Of a stretch of DNA of 64,000 nucleotides, positions 41,801 to 50,072 are shown piece by piece. The DNA comes from Marisediminitalea oceani (GTDB lineage: Bacteria; Pseudomonadota; Gammaproteobacteria; Enterobacterales; Alteromonadaceae). Numbering within the stretch: position 1 is the first letter of the stretch; each line of letters begins with the position of its first letter. Below the pieces are notes generated by a model, which saw nothing but the letters and a program-made list of their open reading frames with translations, searched no databases and was not told the DNA's origin. The position numbers and the translations under genes are program-made. The stretch covers positions 36,230 through 100,229 of the forward strand of contig NZ_RCUA01000038.1 in NCBI RefSeq assembly GCF_003731635.1, read 5' to 3'.

Positions 41801-41943
41801 TGTTGTCTGACGGACTGGGTGCAGAAATCCAAAAGCCATTGGCGGCGGTGATAGTTGGTGGGCTTATCAGTTCTACCTTGCTCACACTGGTGGTTATTCC
41901 GTCACTCTACAGCAGCTTTATCAAGCAAAAATCAGCGGCGTAA
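38812..41943 (+). CDS. Heavy-metal efflux RND permease with CusA-like proton relay
   Basis: A 1043-residue RND metal pump. The TM4 signature is AIGMLVDGSVVVVEN, with D420 and E427 present but Ala (A414) where the first pump and CzcA have the essential D402. The same replacement is found in CusA-type Cu(I)/Ag(I) pumps, although DGS differs from their DAA. This argues that the two pumps in this window have different coupling or substrates. The RND core, including two large periplasmic loops, is intact. Two ATG codons (38812, 38815) could serve as start. The stop lies inside a terminator hairpin. Confidence 0.92.
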   Translation: MMFAWLISRAVKLRFVLLLVLVGLCVMAALMIPRLNLDAFPDVTNIQVAINTEAPGLAAEEVEQLITYPIEAVMYALPDVEEVRSISKTGLSGITVVFKEGTDIYFARQLVFERLQVAAEMIPEGVGVPAIGPNTSGLGQVYQYLLIAEPDSGFDSMALRSLNDYLIKLMLMPVDGITDVLSFGGYVRQYQVNLYPNRLLSYNLTQQDVVDALSRNNNNAGGWYMQRGPEQLVIRGTGWLSSGQQALEELKQIPLKTSGAAIVTVGDVAEVRFGSEIRQGAVTMSVKHADGSISNRGEVVSGVVLKRMGANTNATIEGINARLDLIAKALPEGVHFEPYYDQADLINQAVDTVVKALLLAFMFIVIVLALFLLSVRATVLVLLSIPVSIGLALAMLSMLGISANLMSLGGMAVAIGMLVDGSVVVVENIYQKLPKNSTETHKIPTLVVIAAQEVAKPVFFATLIILVVFTPLFSFEGVEAKLFQPMAIAIMLALICAVLVALIFVPVLATFLLSARPVKQRNNPLLSVLERSYARLLKVTMGQRKWVSGSSLVLILIAGVLLPRLGTEFAPELEEGTINLRVTLAPSASLETALSVAPKLESMLLEFPEVTYAVSKIGRAEIGGDPEPVNNIEIYLGLRPVSEWQTATNRVALQEAMAHKLEAHPGLLFNFSQPIATRIDELLSGVKAELAIKLFGPELDVLAEYGQQIAEVVGGIAGAQDVAMEQISGEAQLVVRPVRKQLSRYGLDVADVMNLVQHGLGGASAGQIINGNERYDIVVRYAEAFRDDIAAIKELRLLTAQGAWIRLQDVASVAIESGPPQIRRDDVQRRVVIQANVDGRDMGSVVADIQAAIEAEVALPGGYAVQIGGQFENQQRAMQRLMLVVPISLLLIALLLYFAFTDIRLVALIMVNIPLAAIGGVFSLYVSGHYLSVPSSVGFITLFGVAVLNGVVMVESINQRREQSTDLSAAIFDGACSRLRPVLMTALTSALGLIPMLLSDGLGAEIQKPLAAVIVGGLISSTLLTLVVIPSLYSSFIKQKSAA

Positions 41944-41958
41944 TTATCCGCTGATTTT
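41928..41958 (+). terminator. Terminator hairpin overlapping the stop of the second pump gene
   Basis: AAAATCAGCGG (41928-41938) pairs perfectly over 11 bp with CCGCTGATTTT (41948-41958); the 9-nt loop contains the TAA stop. The tail is TTTTGC. A second long stem follows at 41976-42018 (ATGCCCCG with CGGGGCAT), lacking a T-run. Confidence 0.8.
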
Positions 41959-42111
41959 GCTACACAACCCAACAATTATGCCCCGCAGCAAAACGCTTTC
42001 AGAGTAAGCTGCCGGGGCATCAATCGTATACTAAACCCTCATGCTTTCATGTGTTCCCAGGGACGGGGTTATCTTCCTATTTTATTCACATTGCCATTAA
42101 CCGGAGTTTAA

Positions 42112-42468
42112 ATGAGCTTATTGCAAACCGTTGTTCAGCATCCTTCAGAAGCACCTGCTACCAGCCACGCCGATCCTAAAATTTTATTAGAAGGTAATCC
42201 GTTACTGGAAAAGTGGGCGCACGTGGCGTCGGGCAACGACAAGATTAAAGTGGGTGTAATGACCTGCGAACCCAGTGTTAACCGCTCGGTGAAAAAAGGC
42301 TTCTTTGAGTTTTGCTATATCATTGAAGGGCTGATTGAGCTGACAGAAGATGGTGGTGAGCCAGTTACTTATAAAGCTGGTGATACCTTTTTAATGCAGG
42401 AAGGTTTTGCCGGTACCTGGCGGACTATCGAAAAATACAAAAAAGTTTATGTGTGCGTTTACGATTAA
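42112..42468 (+). CDS. Cupin-domain protein (cupin_3 / DUF861 type)
   Basis: A 118-residue single-domain cupin. The two cupin motifs are seen as FEFCYIIEGLIELTEDGGEPVTYKAGDTFL (about 65-94) and the closing GFAGTWRTIEKYKKVYV. The usual metal His residues are mostly replaced, as in many DUF861 proteins, so it may bind a ligand rather than catalyse. SD CGGAG sits about 6 nt upstream. It stands alone between two terminators. Confidence 0.85.
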   Translation: MSLLQTVVQHPSEAPATSHADPKILLEGNPLLEKWAHVASGNDKIKVGVMTCEPSVNRSVKKGFFEFCYIIEGLIELTEDGGEPVTYKAGDTFLMQEGFAGTWRTIEKYKKVYVCVYD

Positions 42469-42484
42469 GCGTTACCTGACACTA

Positions 42485-42512
42485 AAAAAGGCAGCCTCAG
42501 TGCTGCCTTTTT
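42485..42512. terminator. Bidirectional terminator between cupin and ghrA-like genes
   Basis: AAAAAGGCAGC / GCTGCCTTTTT forms a perfect 11-bp stem with a 6-nt loop and T-runs on both strands. It serves the cupin gene rightward and the reductase gene leftward. Confidence 0.92.
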
Positions 42513-42519
42513 AATTACC

Positions 42520-43452
42520 TTAATAACCTCTGAGTTTATCCACTTCACCGGTCATGGTTTTACCGGCCAGCCAGAGTTGCAGGTTTTCTACCAGTCGTAA
42601 TGCCGCCGTGTCATTGCGTGTCACCGATGCAATGTGTGGCGTAATATGAATATTCGGGTGATCCCAGAAAGGATGGCTTTTGGGTAATGGCTCAGGATCA
42701 AACACATCCATAATGGCTTCGCTGATGTGTCCGGCATCCAGATGAAACAGCAAATCGTCGGCTACAAGCTGTTCACCACGGCCGGCGTTTATCAGTGCGG
42801 CGCCCTTGGGCAATTTGGCCAGTAATTCTGCGTCAAGAATGCCTTTGGTGTTGGCCGTTAAGGGCAATAAACTAATCAGAATGTCAGTGTTGCCCAGCAT
42901 TTCAGCAGACGGCGTGTCACCTGAAAAAGTTAGCACACCAGGGAGTTGCTTGGTGCTGCGGCTATAGCCCTGCACGGCGAAGCCCAGCCCGCTTAACGTA
43001 TACGCCACCTGGCTACCCAGTTCGCCCAGGCCCAGAATGCTGATAGTGCATTCATGGGGGAGCTTAACGCTGTGGGGCTGCCATAGGTTCTGGTGTTGCT
43101 GGCGCTGATAGCGAAATATGTCGCGATGGAGCATCATGACCGCCGTTAGCACCCAGGTTTGCATCTGGGTGGCAATCGAGGGGTCTATCATTCTCACCAG
43201 TTTTAAATGAGACGGGAGTGACGCCGGCGCGAATTGATCAACACCGGCGCCTACGGAGAAAATGGCTTTAAGGTTAGGAAACTGCTGCTGATAATTGTCA
43301 GGCACTGTCCAGGTGATAATGGCATCTACGGCTTCTGGCTCTGGCACTTCAGGCCAGGTAAACCAGCGCACTTCGGGTAATGCAGCATTTACGGCTTGCT
43401 GCCAGCACTCGCCCCGCTCAGCGGGGCCTTTATACAATAGGGTTAGCGCCAC
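42520..43452 (-). CDS. ghrA: Glyoxylate/hydroxypyruvate reductase A (D-2-hydroxyacid dehydrogenase family)
   Basis: A 310-residue NAD(P)H-dependent reductase. The cofactor fold is ISILGLGELGSQVAYTLSGLG (about 139-159) and the catalytic residues lie in INAGRGEQLV, DVFDPEPLPKSHPFW and HITPHIASVT. It reduces glyoxylate and hydroxypyruvate in GhrA relatives. It follows an Lrp/AsnC regulator gene by 3 nt on the same strand, suggesting direct control by that regulator and its ligand. Confidence 0.88.
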   Translation of the reverse strand: MALTLLYKGPAERGECWQQAVNAALPEVRWFTWPEVPEPEAVDAIITWTVPDNYQQQFPNLKAIFSVGAGVDQFAPASLPSHLKLVRMIDPSIATQMQTWVLTAVMMLHRDIFRYQRQQHQNLWQPHSVKLPHECTISILGLGELGSQVAYTLSGLGFAVQGYSRSTKQLPGVLTFSGDTPSAEMLGNTDILISLLPLTANTKGILDAELLAKLPKGAALINAGRGEQLVADDLLFHLDAGHISEAIMDVFDPEPLPKSHPFWDHPNIHITPHIASVTRNDTAALRLVENLQLWLAGKTMTGEVDKLRGY

Positions 43453-43455
43453 TTA

Positions 43456-43947
43456 CTACTTTTCCGGTTTAAACAAAGTGGTTAGCGGATAGTGGAGTTT
43501 TTCGATTGGCGACTTCAGTACGATATAGCTGAAGTATTTTGCAATGCCAAAATCCTGTTCCAGTATCTCTTCCATCAGTGTTTGATAATGGGTAATCCCA
43601 CGGGTAACAAATTTGAGCAGGTAATCATAACCGCCACTGATCAGGTGACATTCAATCACTTCATCAATGGTGCGGATATTGCGCTCAAACTTCGCGAAGT
43701 CTTCCATGTGGTGATCGGTTAACGTGACTTCAGTAAAGACTGTTGCCGTTTCACCTAATTTATCCAGCGCAATTTTTGCGTTATAGCTAGTGATATAGCC
43801 GGCTTTTTCCAACCGTTTAACTCGCGCCAGGCATGGGCTTGGCGACAGAGCGACTGCATCCGCCAGGTCGGTATTGGTAATCCGCCCGTTTTTTTGCAGT
43901 TCTGCCAGTATATTAATGTCAATGCGGTCTAATTTAGTGCCAGCCAC
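43456..43947 (-). CDS. Lrp/AsnC-family transcriptional regulator
   Basis: A 163-residue regulator. The N-terminal helix-turn-helix is LDRIDINILAELQKNGRIT...LSPSPCLARVKRLEKAGYI, with the family double-Ser/Cys recognition helix. The C-terminal RAM ligand-binding domain is seen around EVIECHLISGGYDYLLKFV. It forms an operon with the ghrA-like gene and probably responds to an amino acid. Length and architecture are normal. Confidence 0.92.
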   Translation of the reverse strand: MAGTKLDRIDINILAELQKNGRITNTDLADAVALSPSPCLARVKRLEKAGYITSYNAKIALDKLGETATVFTEVTLTDHHMEDFAKFERNIRTIDEVIECHLISGGYDYLLKFVTRGITHYQTLMEEILEQDFGIAKYFSYIVLKSPIEKLHYPLTTLFKPEK

Positions 43948-44088
43948 AGTATTATCCTCTTAGTACTTCTCGGTCTTCGTCACATTACCGTCATCATGGA
44001 AAACAGTCACCTGATTTACATGTAGCACAGGGTAATTCTCGAAGTGTCCGGACCAGCTGGAATGTCCAGCCAGCCCGATTAAGCAGTG

Positions 44089-46233
44089 TTAAAAGGCGTA
44101 CTTAACGCTGACTTTCGCCTGACGAGGTGCGCCTGGCATGGTCCACATAGCCGAGTAAGAACTGGCGTAGTACTCTTTATCGAACAGGTTTTCGATATCG
44201 GCGTTTATGCTAAGTGAATCCGTTAGGTTTACTGAACCAAACAGTCTCACCGTGGTGTAGCTTGGTAAGATGTAATTCGGATCGATCAGTTCCCCCGGGC
44301 GTTCGTCTACATAAGTTACGCTCGCGCCCACTTTAGACTCTTTACCGGCAATATCCATGTAATGAATGCCCGTTACGTTTAACTTGTGTTCCGGAATATT
44401 CAGTAACTGTGTACCCGCCGGAATATTCACCAGCCAGTCAGCATTGATAATGTCGTTGGAAGTGGTGGCATCAACAAACGCGTAGGCAACAGTGACCATA
44501 GTGTCCTCACCGAGCATGGCAGTTAGATCCACTTCGATACCCTGACTCTCCGCTTCACCAATAGTGTCTGAGAAACCGGCATTAGCAGGAATTGGATCGG
44601 CGGCCAGAACGTTAGATTTCTCGGCACGGAACAAAGCTACTGTACCGGTCAGACTCTCGTCTTCATTATTAAACTTAACCCCGGCTTCGTAAGATTTACT
44701 TTCTTCCGGCTCAAAGGTTTCGCCCGCCGCGTTTGACCCTGAGTTAGGACGGAAGCCTTCTGAATAGCTGGCATAAAGGGTATAGAGCGATGACGCCTCA
44801 TACACCAGGCCAAATCTTGGGCTGGTGGTGGTTTGAGACTGCGATGAGACGGTCACCGGATCAGTGCGGTAATTCTCAAATTCCTGATCATAGTTATCCA
44901 CCCGGATGCCCACCTGCATTTTGAACTTTTCGGTGACATCAATCTGATCCTGGAAGTAAACCCCTACTGACGTTTGGTTCTCAGAATCGAAACGATTTGG
45001 CGATAAGTCTGGCAGTGGCTGACCATATTCTGGGTTATATTTGTTTACCGCATAAGTGGTATCATTTACGCCCCAGGCAACGCGCCAGCGATTCTGCAAG
45101 ATGTCGAGGGTGTAGTCGTAGGCATCCGCACCAATCAAAATATGGTGGTCCATGCCCGCCAGTTCCACAGTCCCACTTAATTCAATGCGGCCAGCTAAAT
45201 CTTCGGCGTCATAATTACGATACAAACGGCGACGATTAACGGTTTCTTCAAAGCCTTCCTCGGTGACTAACTGGCGTCCGCCGAGTTCCACTTCAGAAGC
45301 ATAGCCTTCGAATGAAGATTCACGATAACTTAAACCGGCCAGTAAGCTCCAGTCGCTGTTTAACTGATGCTGCAGGGTTAACTGATGGCCGGTGGCTTCG
45401 ATTTGCACCGGACCATCGTTTGGTTCGCCATAAAATACATCAAGCGGTACATCAAAATAGTCATAGTTAGTGACTAGTACACCGCGGTCGAAAATCAATT
45501 CCTGATCGAGGTATTCAAGTTCATATACCAGACTGGTATCGCTTGAGATGTTGTAGTGGAAAGATGGGCTGATAGACAGTTTCTCGGAATACACTTCGTC
45601 GCGGAAGCTGCCTGCATCTTCGTAGGCGCCGTTTACACGGAAGGCGAGATCGTCGGTGATGGCATTGGTGTAATCACCTTCAAGGCGGTACAGGTCGTAG
45701 CTGCCTGCTGTGGCCTGAATATATCCTTCTTCATAAAACTGCGGCTTTTTAGTGATGATATTAATGGTACCACCCGGTTCACTGCGGCCGAATAATGCTG
45801 AGCCCGGGCCTTTAATGACTTCGATAGCCTGGATGTTTGACGTTTCACGGCGACCACTATAGCCGCGGCCGGCGCTAAAACCATTTACCAGGTAGCCGCC
45901 TGGCAGGTTTTCATCGCCTGCGAAACCGCGGATGGCGAAGCTGTCCCACATACCACCAAAACTGTTCTGGCGGGCAATACCGCTGGCAAAGTCTATAGCA
46001 CTCTGGAAGTCATTAACCCCCAGATCGTCCAGCAGTTCGGCACTGACGACATCAATATTTTGTGGCATTGATTTAAGAGGAATATCACCACGATACGGTT
46101 GACGCTGCTGAACAACTTCAATTTGCTCGATGTCATCGGCATCGGCGTTAGTCTGGGCGTTGACAGTGGATGACAGTGCGACTGATACAGCAGCTGCAAG
46201 CACTGACTTCACGATAATTCTGTTGGTGTTCAT
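44089..46233 (-). CDS. TonB-dependent siderophore receptor
   Basis: A 714-residue outer-membrane receptor. Signal peptide at residues 1-27 (VNAQT), TonB box region EQIEVVQQ near 37, and plug domain with QAIEVIKGPGSALFGRSEPGGTIN and IITKKPQ, the siderophore subfamily plug motif. The beta-barrel ends with the expected terminal Phe (KVSVKYAF). The start at 46233 follows GGAGAA at about 10 nt; the frame opens further upstream to 46272 but without a leader-like sequence. No obvious Fur box was recognised by eye in the upstream region. Confidence 0.9.
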   Translation of the reverse strand: MNTNRIIVKSVLAAAVSVALSSTVNAQTNADADDIEQIEVVQQRQPYRGDIPLKSMPQNIDVVSAELLDDLGVNDFQSAIDFASGIARQNSFGGMWDSFAIRGFAGDENLPGGYLVNGFSAGRGYSGRRETSNIQAIEVIKGPGSALFGRSEPGGTINIITKKPQFYEEGYIQATAGSYDLYRLEGDYTNAITDDLAFRVNGAYEDAGSFRDEVYSEKLSISPSFHYNISSDTSLVYELEYLDQELIFDRGVLVTNYDYFDVPLDVFYGEPNDGPVQIEATGHQLTLQHQLNSDWSLLAGLSYRESSFEGYASEVELGGRQLVTEEGFEETVNRRRLYRNYDAEDLAGRIELSGTVELAGMDHHILIGADAYDYTLDILQNRWRVAWGVNDTTYAVNKYNPEYGQPLPDLSPNRFDSENQTSVGVYFQDQIDVTEKFKMQVGIRVDNYDQEFENYRTDPVTVSSQSQTTTSPRFGLVYEASSLYTLYASYSEGFRPNSGSNAAGETFEPEESKSYEAGVKFNNEDESLTGTVALFRAEKSNVLAADPIPANAGFSDTIGEAESQGIEVDLTAMLGEDTMVTVAYAFVDATTSNDIINADWLVNIPAGTQLLNIPEHKLNVTGIHYMDIAGKESKVGASVTYVDERPGELIDPNYILPSYTTVRLFGSVNLTDSLSINADIENLFDKEYYASSYSAMWTMPGAPRQAKVSVKYAF

Positions 46234-46589
46234 CTTGTGTTGTTCTCCAATGAGTTCTCTGGTCAACGGCAAAAGGAGGTATCCGACAGCCTGTGGTTGT
46301 TATTGTGCTATCTGAAATTCTTTTTTTAAGTGGATAATCCTTCCACAATCAGTATAAGTGTAACGCCGCGCTCAAATTGCGTTGAAAAATCCCCTCTGCG
46401 CAGTGAAAAATATCAAGCCTTAGGTTGATGCAGCAGAAAATGCTAATTGGATAAAAAAAGCTGGAAATGGCGAAGATTGGCGACCTTTAAAACAGAAAAT
46501 CGTATACGAAAAAGAGCTTTCAGGTGGTAGGCTCACGATTAGCGCCAGAAAACGACGCTAATCTGCAGTATATTGAGGTGAACGACATT
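46234..46589. other. 356-nt region upstream of the siderophore receptor
   Basis: Probably holds the receptor promoter. A minus-strand TTACAC and GATTAT pair with 18 nt spacing lies about 120 nt from the start but is unproven. The only clear structure is a hairpin GATTAGCG / CGCTAATC (46537-46544 with 46556-46563) lying just downstream of the small gene that ends at 46590. No other gene is seen. Confidence 0.5.
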
Positions 46590-46772
46590 TTAACTAGTGC
46601 GTGTTTCGGTCCGCCAAAACCACCAGGGAAGCACTGCAGGCAGTAAAATGCTTGGCAGAAGCAGGCCTATCACTAAAATGCCGGCAAAATCTGCGGGCAG
46701 TATCCACACCAGAATGGCGCTGATGGGTCCTGCCGTGATGGCCAGCATAGGAGCAAGGCTTAATTTCGTCAA
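46590..46772 (-). CDS. Possible small hydrophobic protein behind a TonB receptor gene
   Basis: A 52- to 60-residue frame encoding two adjacent hydrophobic helices (APMLAITAGPISAILVWIL and LVIGLLLPSILLPAVLPWWF) and a short charged tail. The TTG start at 46772 sits inside the loop of a strong hairpin; an ATG at 46748 is the alternative. Neither has a good ribosome site. Membrane-like composition and its place 33 nt after the receptor gene favour a real gene, but evidence is thin. Confidence 0.35.
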   Translation of the reverse strand: MTKLSLAPMLAITAGPISAILVWILPADFAGILVIGLLLPSILLPAVLPWWFWRTETRTS

Positions 46773-46788
46773 TTGCCGAAATTAAGCC
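46757..46788 (-). promoter_or_regulatory. 12-bp perfect hairpin between TonB receptor and small downstream frame
   Basis: GGCTTAATTTCG (46757-46768) pairs perfectly with CGAAATTAAGCC (46777-46788) around an 8-nt loop, 18 nt after the receptor stop. No T-run follows on either strand, so it may stabilise the 3' end of the receptor mRNA or control the downstream frame rather than terminate. Confidence 0.6.
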
Positions 46789-46805
46789 AGATGGATTACG
46801 ATATA

Positions 46806-48833
46806 TTAAAAGCGGTAACTAATGCTGGCGCGCAGTGTGCGTGGTTCAATAGGATGGTAGTGGAGGTCTTCAACACCCTCTTCAGGCTCACCAGGCAGGC
46901 GGCTGGCATACCAGTAATCGATATCATGGTCGTTGCTGTCCAGCAGGTTAAGTACCGACAGGCTGCCCTGCCACTGGTCAACTTCATACACCAGGCTGGC
47001 GTTGACTACAGTAAAGGTGTCGGACTGGCGTTCTTTAAAGCTATCCAGCGTACGTTTACCAAAGTACCGTACGCGCAAATCGCTGCGCCAGTAATCGTTC
47101 ATTTGCCAGTTAAGGCCAACACTGGCAACTACCGGTAATGAACCTTCAATATACTTACCTTCGCCGGGTTCATCCTCGCGGTATTTCGAATCAGTCCAGG
47201 CAAATTCCAGATCAGTGGTCAGGTTAGATGTAAACCAGTAATAGGCGGAGAATTCCACACCCCAGCGGCGGGATGCACGGCTGGCTTCTGTGTTACCGGC
47301 ATCGCCAACGAAAACCAGTTCAGAGTCGTTCTCCAGATACCATAACGAAAGTGAGGCATTGTAGTAGCGATAGCGTGCCACCCTTAAGCCAATTTCTGCA
47401 CCTTCGCCTCTGACCAGCAAATCAACCGGTTCAGCCGCCTCGCCAGTGGCTGGGTCGATACTGATAACCGCGCCGCGGGCATCGTTGGAGTGAAAAGACT
47501 GACCCACATTTACATAGGCCTGCCAGGCATCATTTAAAATATAGCTCAGGCCGCCTTTGAGACTGGTGATGTTATCGCTGTCGTCACCACTGTTTGCGCT
47601 TAAATCACTGTTAACGTCCACAGCCAGGTAATCGTGGCGGATATCCACATGGCCAATTAAGTTGTCGGTAATATCAACATCAACCTGCAGAAACGCAGCC
47701 ACCGAATACTCATCCACACTGTCGCGTCGAACCGGCGACTGACGAACGCGCTGGTTGGTGCGATACAGGCCTACTTCGCTGATGTCGTCATAACGCCATT
47801 CCAGGCCGCCAGTAAAATGTACGTGAGAATCACCTACAGTTGTCGAATGGAAACGGGTAAGTGTACCGCCATATATTGCGCGGTCGTCGACCTGTTCAAA
47901 CTGATCGCCTGCCTCAGGGTTATCCAGAAAATAAGTAAAGTTAGAGAACAGGTTCAACTCGCTGGAAATGGCATAGGCGTTTACCATCCAGTCGGCCGAT
48001 TGCCAGTTAACCGATAAGCTGTAGCGATTGGACTCACCGCCGAGCGTTGGATCCAAAGAGCCCAGTTCATCTATCAGGCCGCTTTGTACCGCGCGCAGTG
48101 GGATCTGATCGGCAGAATTCCAACTGTTGTCGTAACCTAAAAAAGTAATGTGCAGGATGCTGTCGTCAGTCACCTGTCGAAAACGGGCGAAGGCACTGGT
48201 TTTCGCAATGTCTTCATCTATATCGGTCCAGGGGCCGTCGTATTGCTGCCATTCTCCACCCACTGCAAGATTACTTTCGCCCACTGCTAAGTTAGTGGCT
48301 GCCACAGTGCGCAGGAAACCATTTTCGCCAATCTCAAGCTTGCCGAAGGGTTGATCAAAAGATGACATCAGCGAAAAATTGGCTGAGCCAGCCACAGAAA
48401 AATCCCCCTGCATCGCGCGGTAGGGCCCTTTCTGATAATCGATGCGCTGAATAAATTCAGGGGTGATAAAGTTAAGGTCGGTATAACCCTGACCGTGCCC
48501 GTGAGTGCGCATGTTCACCGGCATGCCATCCAGTGAAATACTAAAGTCGGTGCCGTGATCGAGGTTAAAACCCCGCAGAAAGTACTGATTCGCTTTACCT
48601 GAACCGCTGTGTTGGGTAACCACCATGCCCGGCACGAATTCCAGTATCTCGCCAGGGCGCAGCAACGGGCGCTGGGCAATGTCGCCGGTACCGATTACGC
48701 CTTCTGAGGCAGAAATCGACTCACCTATCAGGTCGCTTTGTTTACCAAATACCACCACGCGCTCAATATGCGGGCCATCTGCGAATGCTGTGGCAGAGGC
48801 CAACAGCGAGGTAGAAAAAATCAGATATTTCAA
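46806..48833 (-). CDS. TonB-dependent outer-membrane receptor
   Basis: A 675-residue receptor starting at TTG (48831-48833); an in-frame stop lies two codons upstream, so no longer start exists. Signal peptide 1-18 (ATAFA), TonB-box-like ERVVVFGK, and plug features RPGEILEFVPGMVVTQHSG and NQYFLRGFNLDHGTDFSISLDGMPVN. The barrel ends in SISYRF. RGFNLDHGTDF places it in a TonB receptor group distinct from the siderophore-type neighbour. The ligand is unknown. Confidence 0.9.
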   Translation of the reverse strand: MKYLIFSTSLLASATAFADGPHIERVVVFGKQSDLIGESISASEGVIGTGDIAQRPLLRPGEILEFVPGMVVTQHSGSGKANQYFLRGFNLDHGTDFSISLDGMPVNMRTHGHGQGYTDLNFITPEFIQRIDYQKGPYRAMQGDFSVAGSANFSLMSSFDQPFGKLEIGENGFLRTVAATNLAVGESNLAVGGEWQQYDGPWTDIDEDIAKTSAFARFRQVTDDSILHITFLGYDNSWNSADQIPLRAVQSGLIDELGSLDPTLGGESNRYSLSVNWQSADWMVNAYAISSELNLFSNFTYFLDNPEAGDQFEQVDDRAIYGGTLTRFHSTTVGDSHVHFTGGLEWRYDDISEVGLYRTNQRVRQSPVRRDSVDEYSVAAFLQVDVDITDNLIGHVDIRHDYLAVDVNSDLSANSGDDSDNITSLKGGLSYILNDAWQAYVNVGQSFHSNDARGAVISIDPATGEAAEPVDLLVRGEGAEIGLRVARYRYYNASLSLWYLENDSELVFVGDAGNTEASRASRRWGVEFSAYYWFTSNLTTDLEFAWTDSKYREDEPGEGKYIEGSLPVVASVGLNWQMNDYWRSDLRVRYFGKRTLDSFKERQSDTFTVVNASLVYEVDQWQGSLSVLNLLDSNDHDIDYWYASRLPGEPEEGVEDLHYHPIEPRTLRASISYRF

Positions 48834-49077
48834 AACTCAAACTCTAATAAAAAAGGAACTTACTGATCTTAACGTTTTAGCCAGCGGATTGGATGCAGGA
48901 TCCGATAAAAAGGGCAAATCACTCGACATGAAATGCTTTCACTTATTGGCAGAGAGGAAAGGAATGCTTATGTGTATGACAAAATTGTAAGACTGAACAC
49001 TAACAATATTGTCAGTTGAACATCATAAAAACTCTTATTAATGTGTTGCTTATAACATTTTGTTAATAAGTTAACCG

Positions 49078-50040
49078 ATGAACATACTGGTAATTGGATG
49101 TGGGGCGATTGGCAGCTTTTATGCCGAACGTCTGGCGAATGCCCGGGCAACTGTCACTGTCACAGCTCGCGGTGCACATCTGGATGCGCTAAAGCGTAAT
49201 GGCCTTACAGTGATCCACGATGGCGAAACCCGCCATCAGGACGTCATTGCCTGTTCTCATCCTGAATTACAATCTACCAGCAAAGTTGATGATTTCGATG
49301 TCATAGTCATTGCGCTGAAAGCTACGCAAACCAAAGCGTTGCTCAACGAATTGGGAAGCTGGTTAGTCGCTGGCAAAACACCAGTGCTGTCGGTGCAAAA
49401 CGGCGTAGATAACGAGCCTTTGCTGGCTTCTGTAATTGGGCAGGCGCGTGTATGGGGCGGCTTGTCGGTGCGCAGTGGTGGCGAAATATCACAGCCCGGG
49501 GTGGCCACAACCACTGGCATTTATAAAGTCATTATTGGCCCCTGGCCCGCGTCTAATACCATCCCTTCTAATTTAACGGCCTTGGCCAGTCTGTGGCAAA
49601 GCCAGCATGTCCCCCTTGAGGTAAGTAATGATATTCGCAAAGAGCTGTGGAAAAAACTGATTGTGAATTGTGGGGTGAACCCGCTGTCGACGGTCACGCG
49701 ACAAAAAACCTATGAGTTAACCCATCAGCCGGAGCTCGCCCAAAAGGTTTATGGCGCCATGCAGGAGACCGGCAGGGCAGCCGCTTACGATGGGGTAGAA
49801 ATCACCCCTGATGAAGTAGATGACATGTTCAACCTTATCAAGTCTTTTAACTCCATTAAAACCTCCATGTTAATTGATCTTGAGAAAGGCAGAGAGTTGG
49901 AGCTCGACGCTATTTTAGGCAGCGTGATTGCCCGTTGCCGCTTGCTGGGTAAACCAGCACAAATTACCGAATCTCTATGGACAGAGCTGACTTCAAAACC
50001 CTTGCCAGACAGCCTGGATGGCTTGTTTAACCGGGAATAA
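49078..50040 (+). CDS. panE: 2-dehydropantoate 2-reductase family protein (PanE/ApbA)
   Basis: A 320-residue NADPH-dependent ketoacid reductase. Rossmann motif [20 protein letters not shown] at the very N-terminus, and the conserved catalytic region [19 protein letters not shown] with the key Lys. PanE makes pantoate for coenzyme A, but genomes often carry several paralogues with other ketoacid substrates. It stands alone, 32 nt ahead of a chemoreceptor gene, so true pantothenate function is not proved. Confidence 0.85.
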   Translation: MNILVIGCGAIGSFYAERLANARATVTVTARGAHLDALKRNGLTVIHDGETRHQDVIACSHPELQSTSKVDDFDVIVIALKATQTKALLNELGSWLVAGKTPVLSVQNGVDNEPLLASVIGQARVWGGLSVRSGGEISQPGVATTTGIYKVIIGPWPASNTIPSNLTALASLWQSQHVPLEVSNDIRKELWKKLIVNCGVNPLSTVTRQKTYELTHQPELAQKVYGAMQETGRAAAYDGVEITPDEVDDMFNLIKSFNSIKTSMLIDLEKGRELELDAILGSVIARCRLLGKPAQITESLWTELTSKPLPDSLDGLFNRE

Positions 50041-50072
50041 AAACACCGTTTGTCGAAGTAAGGAGCCTTACC

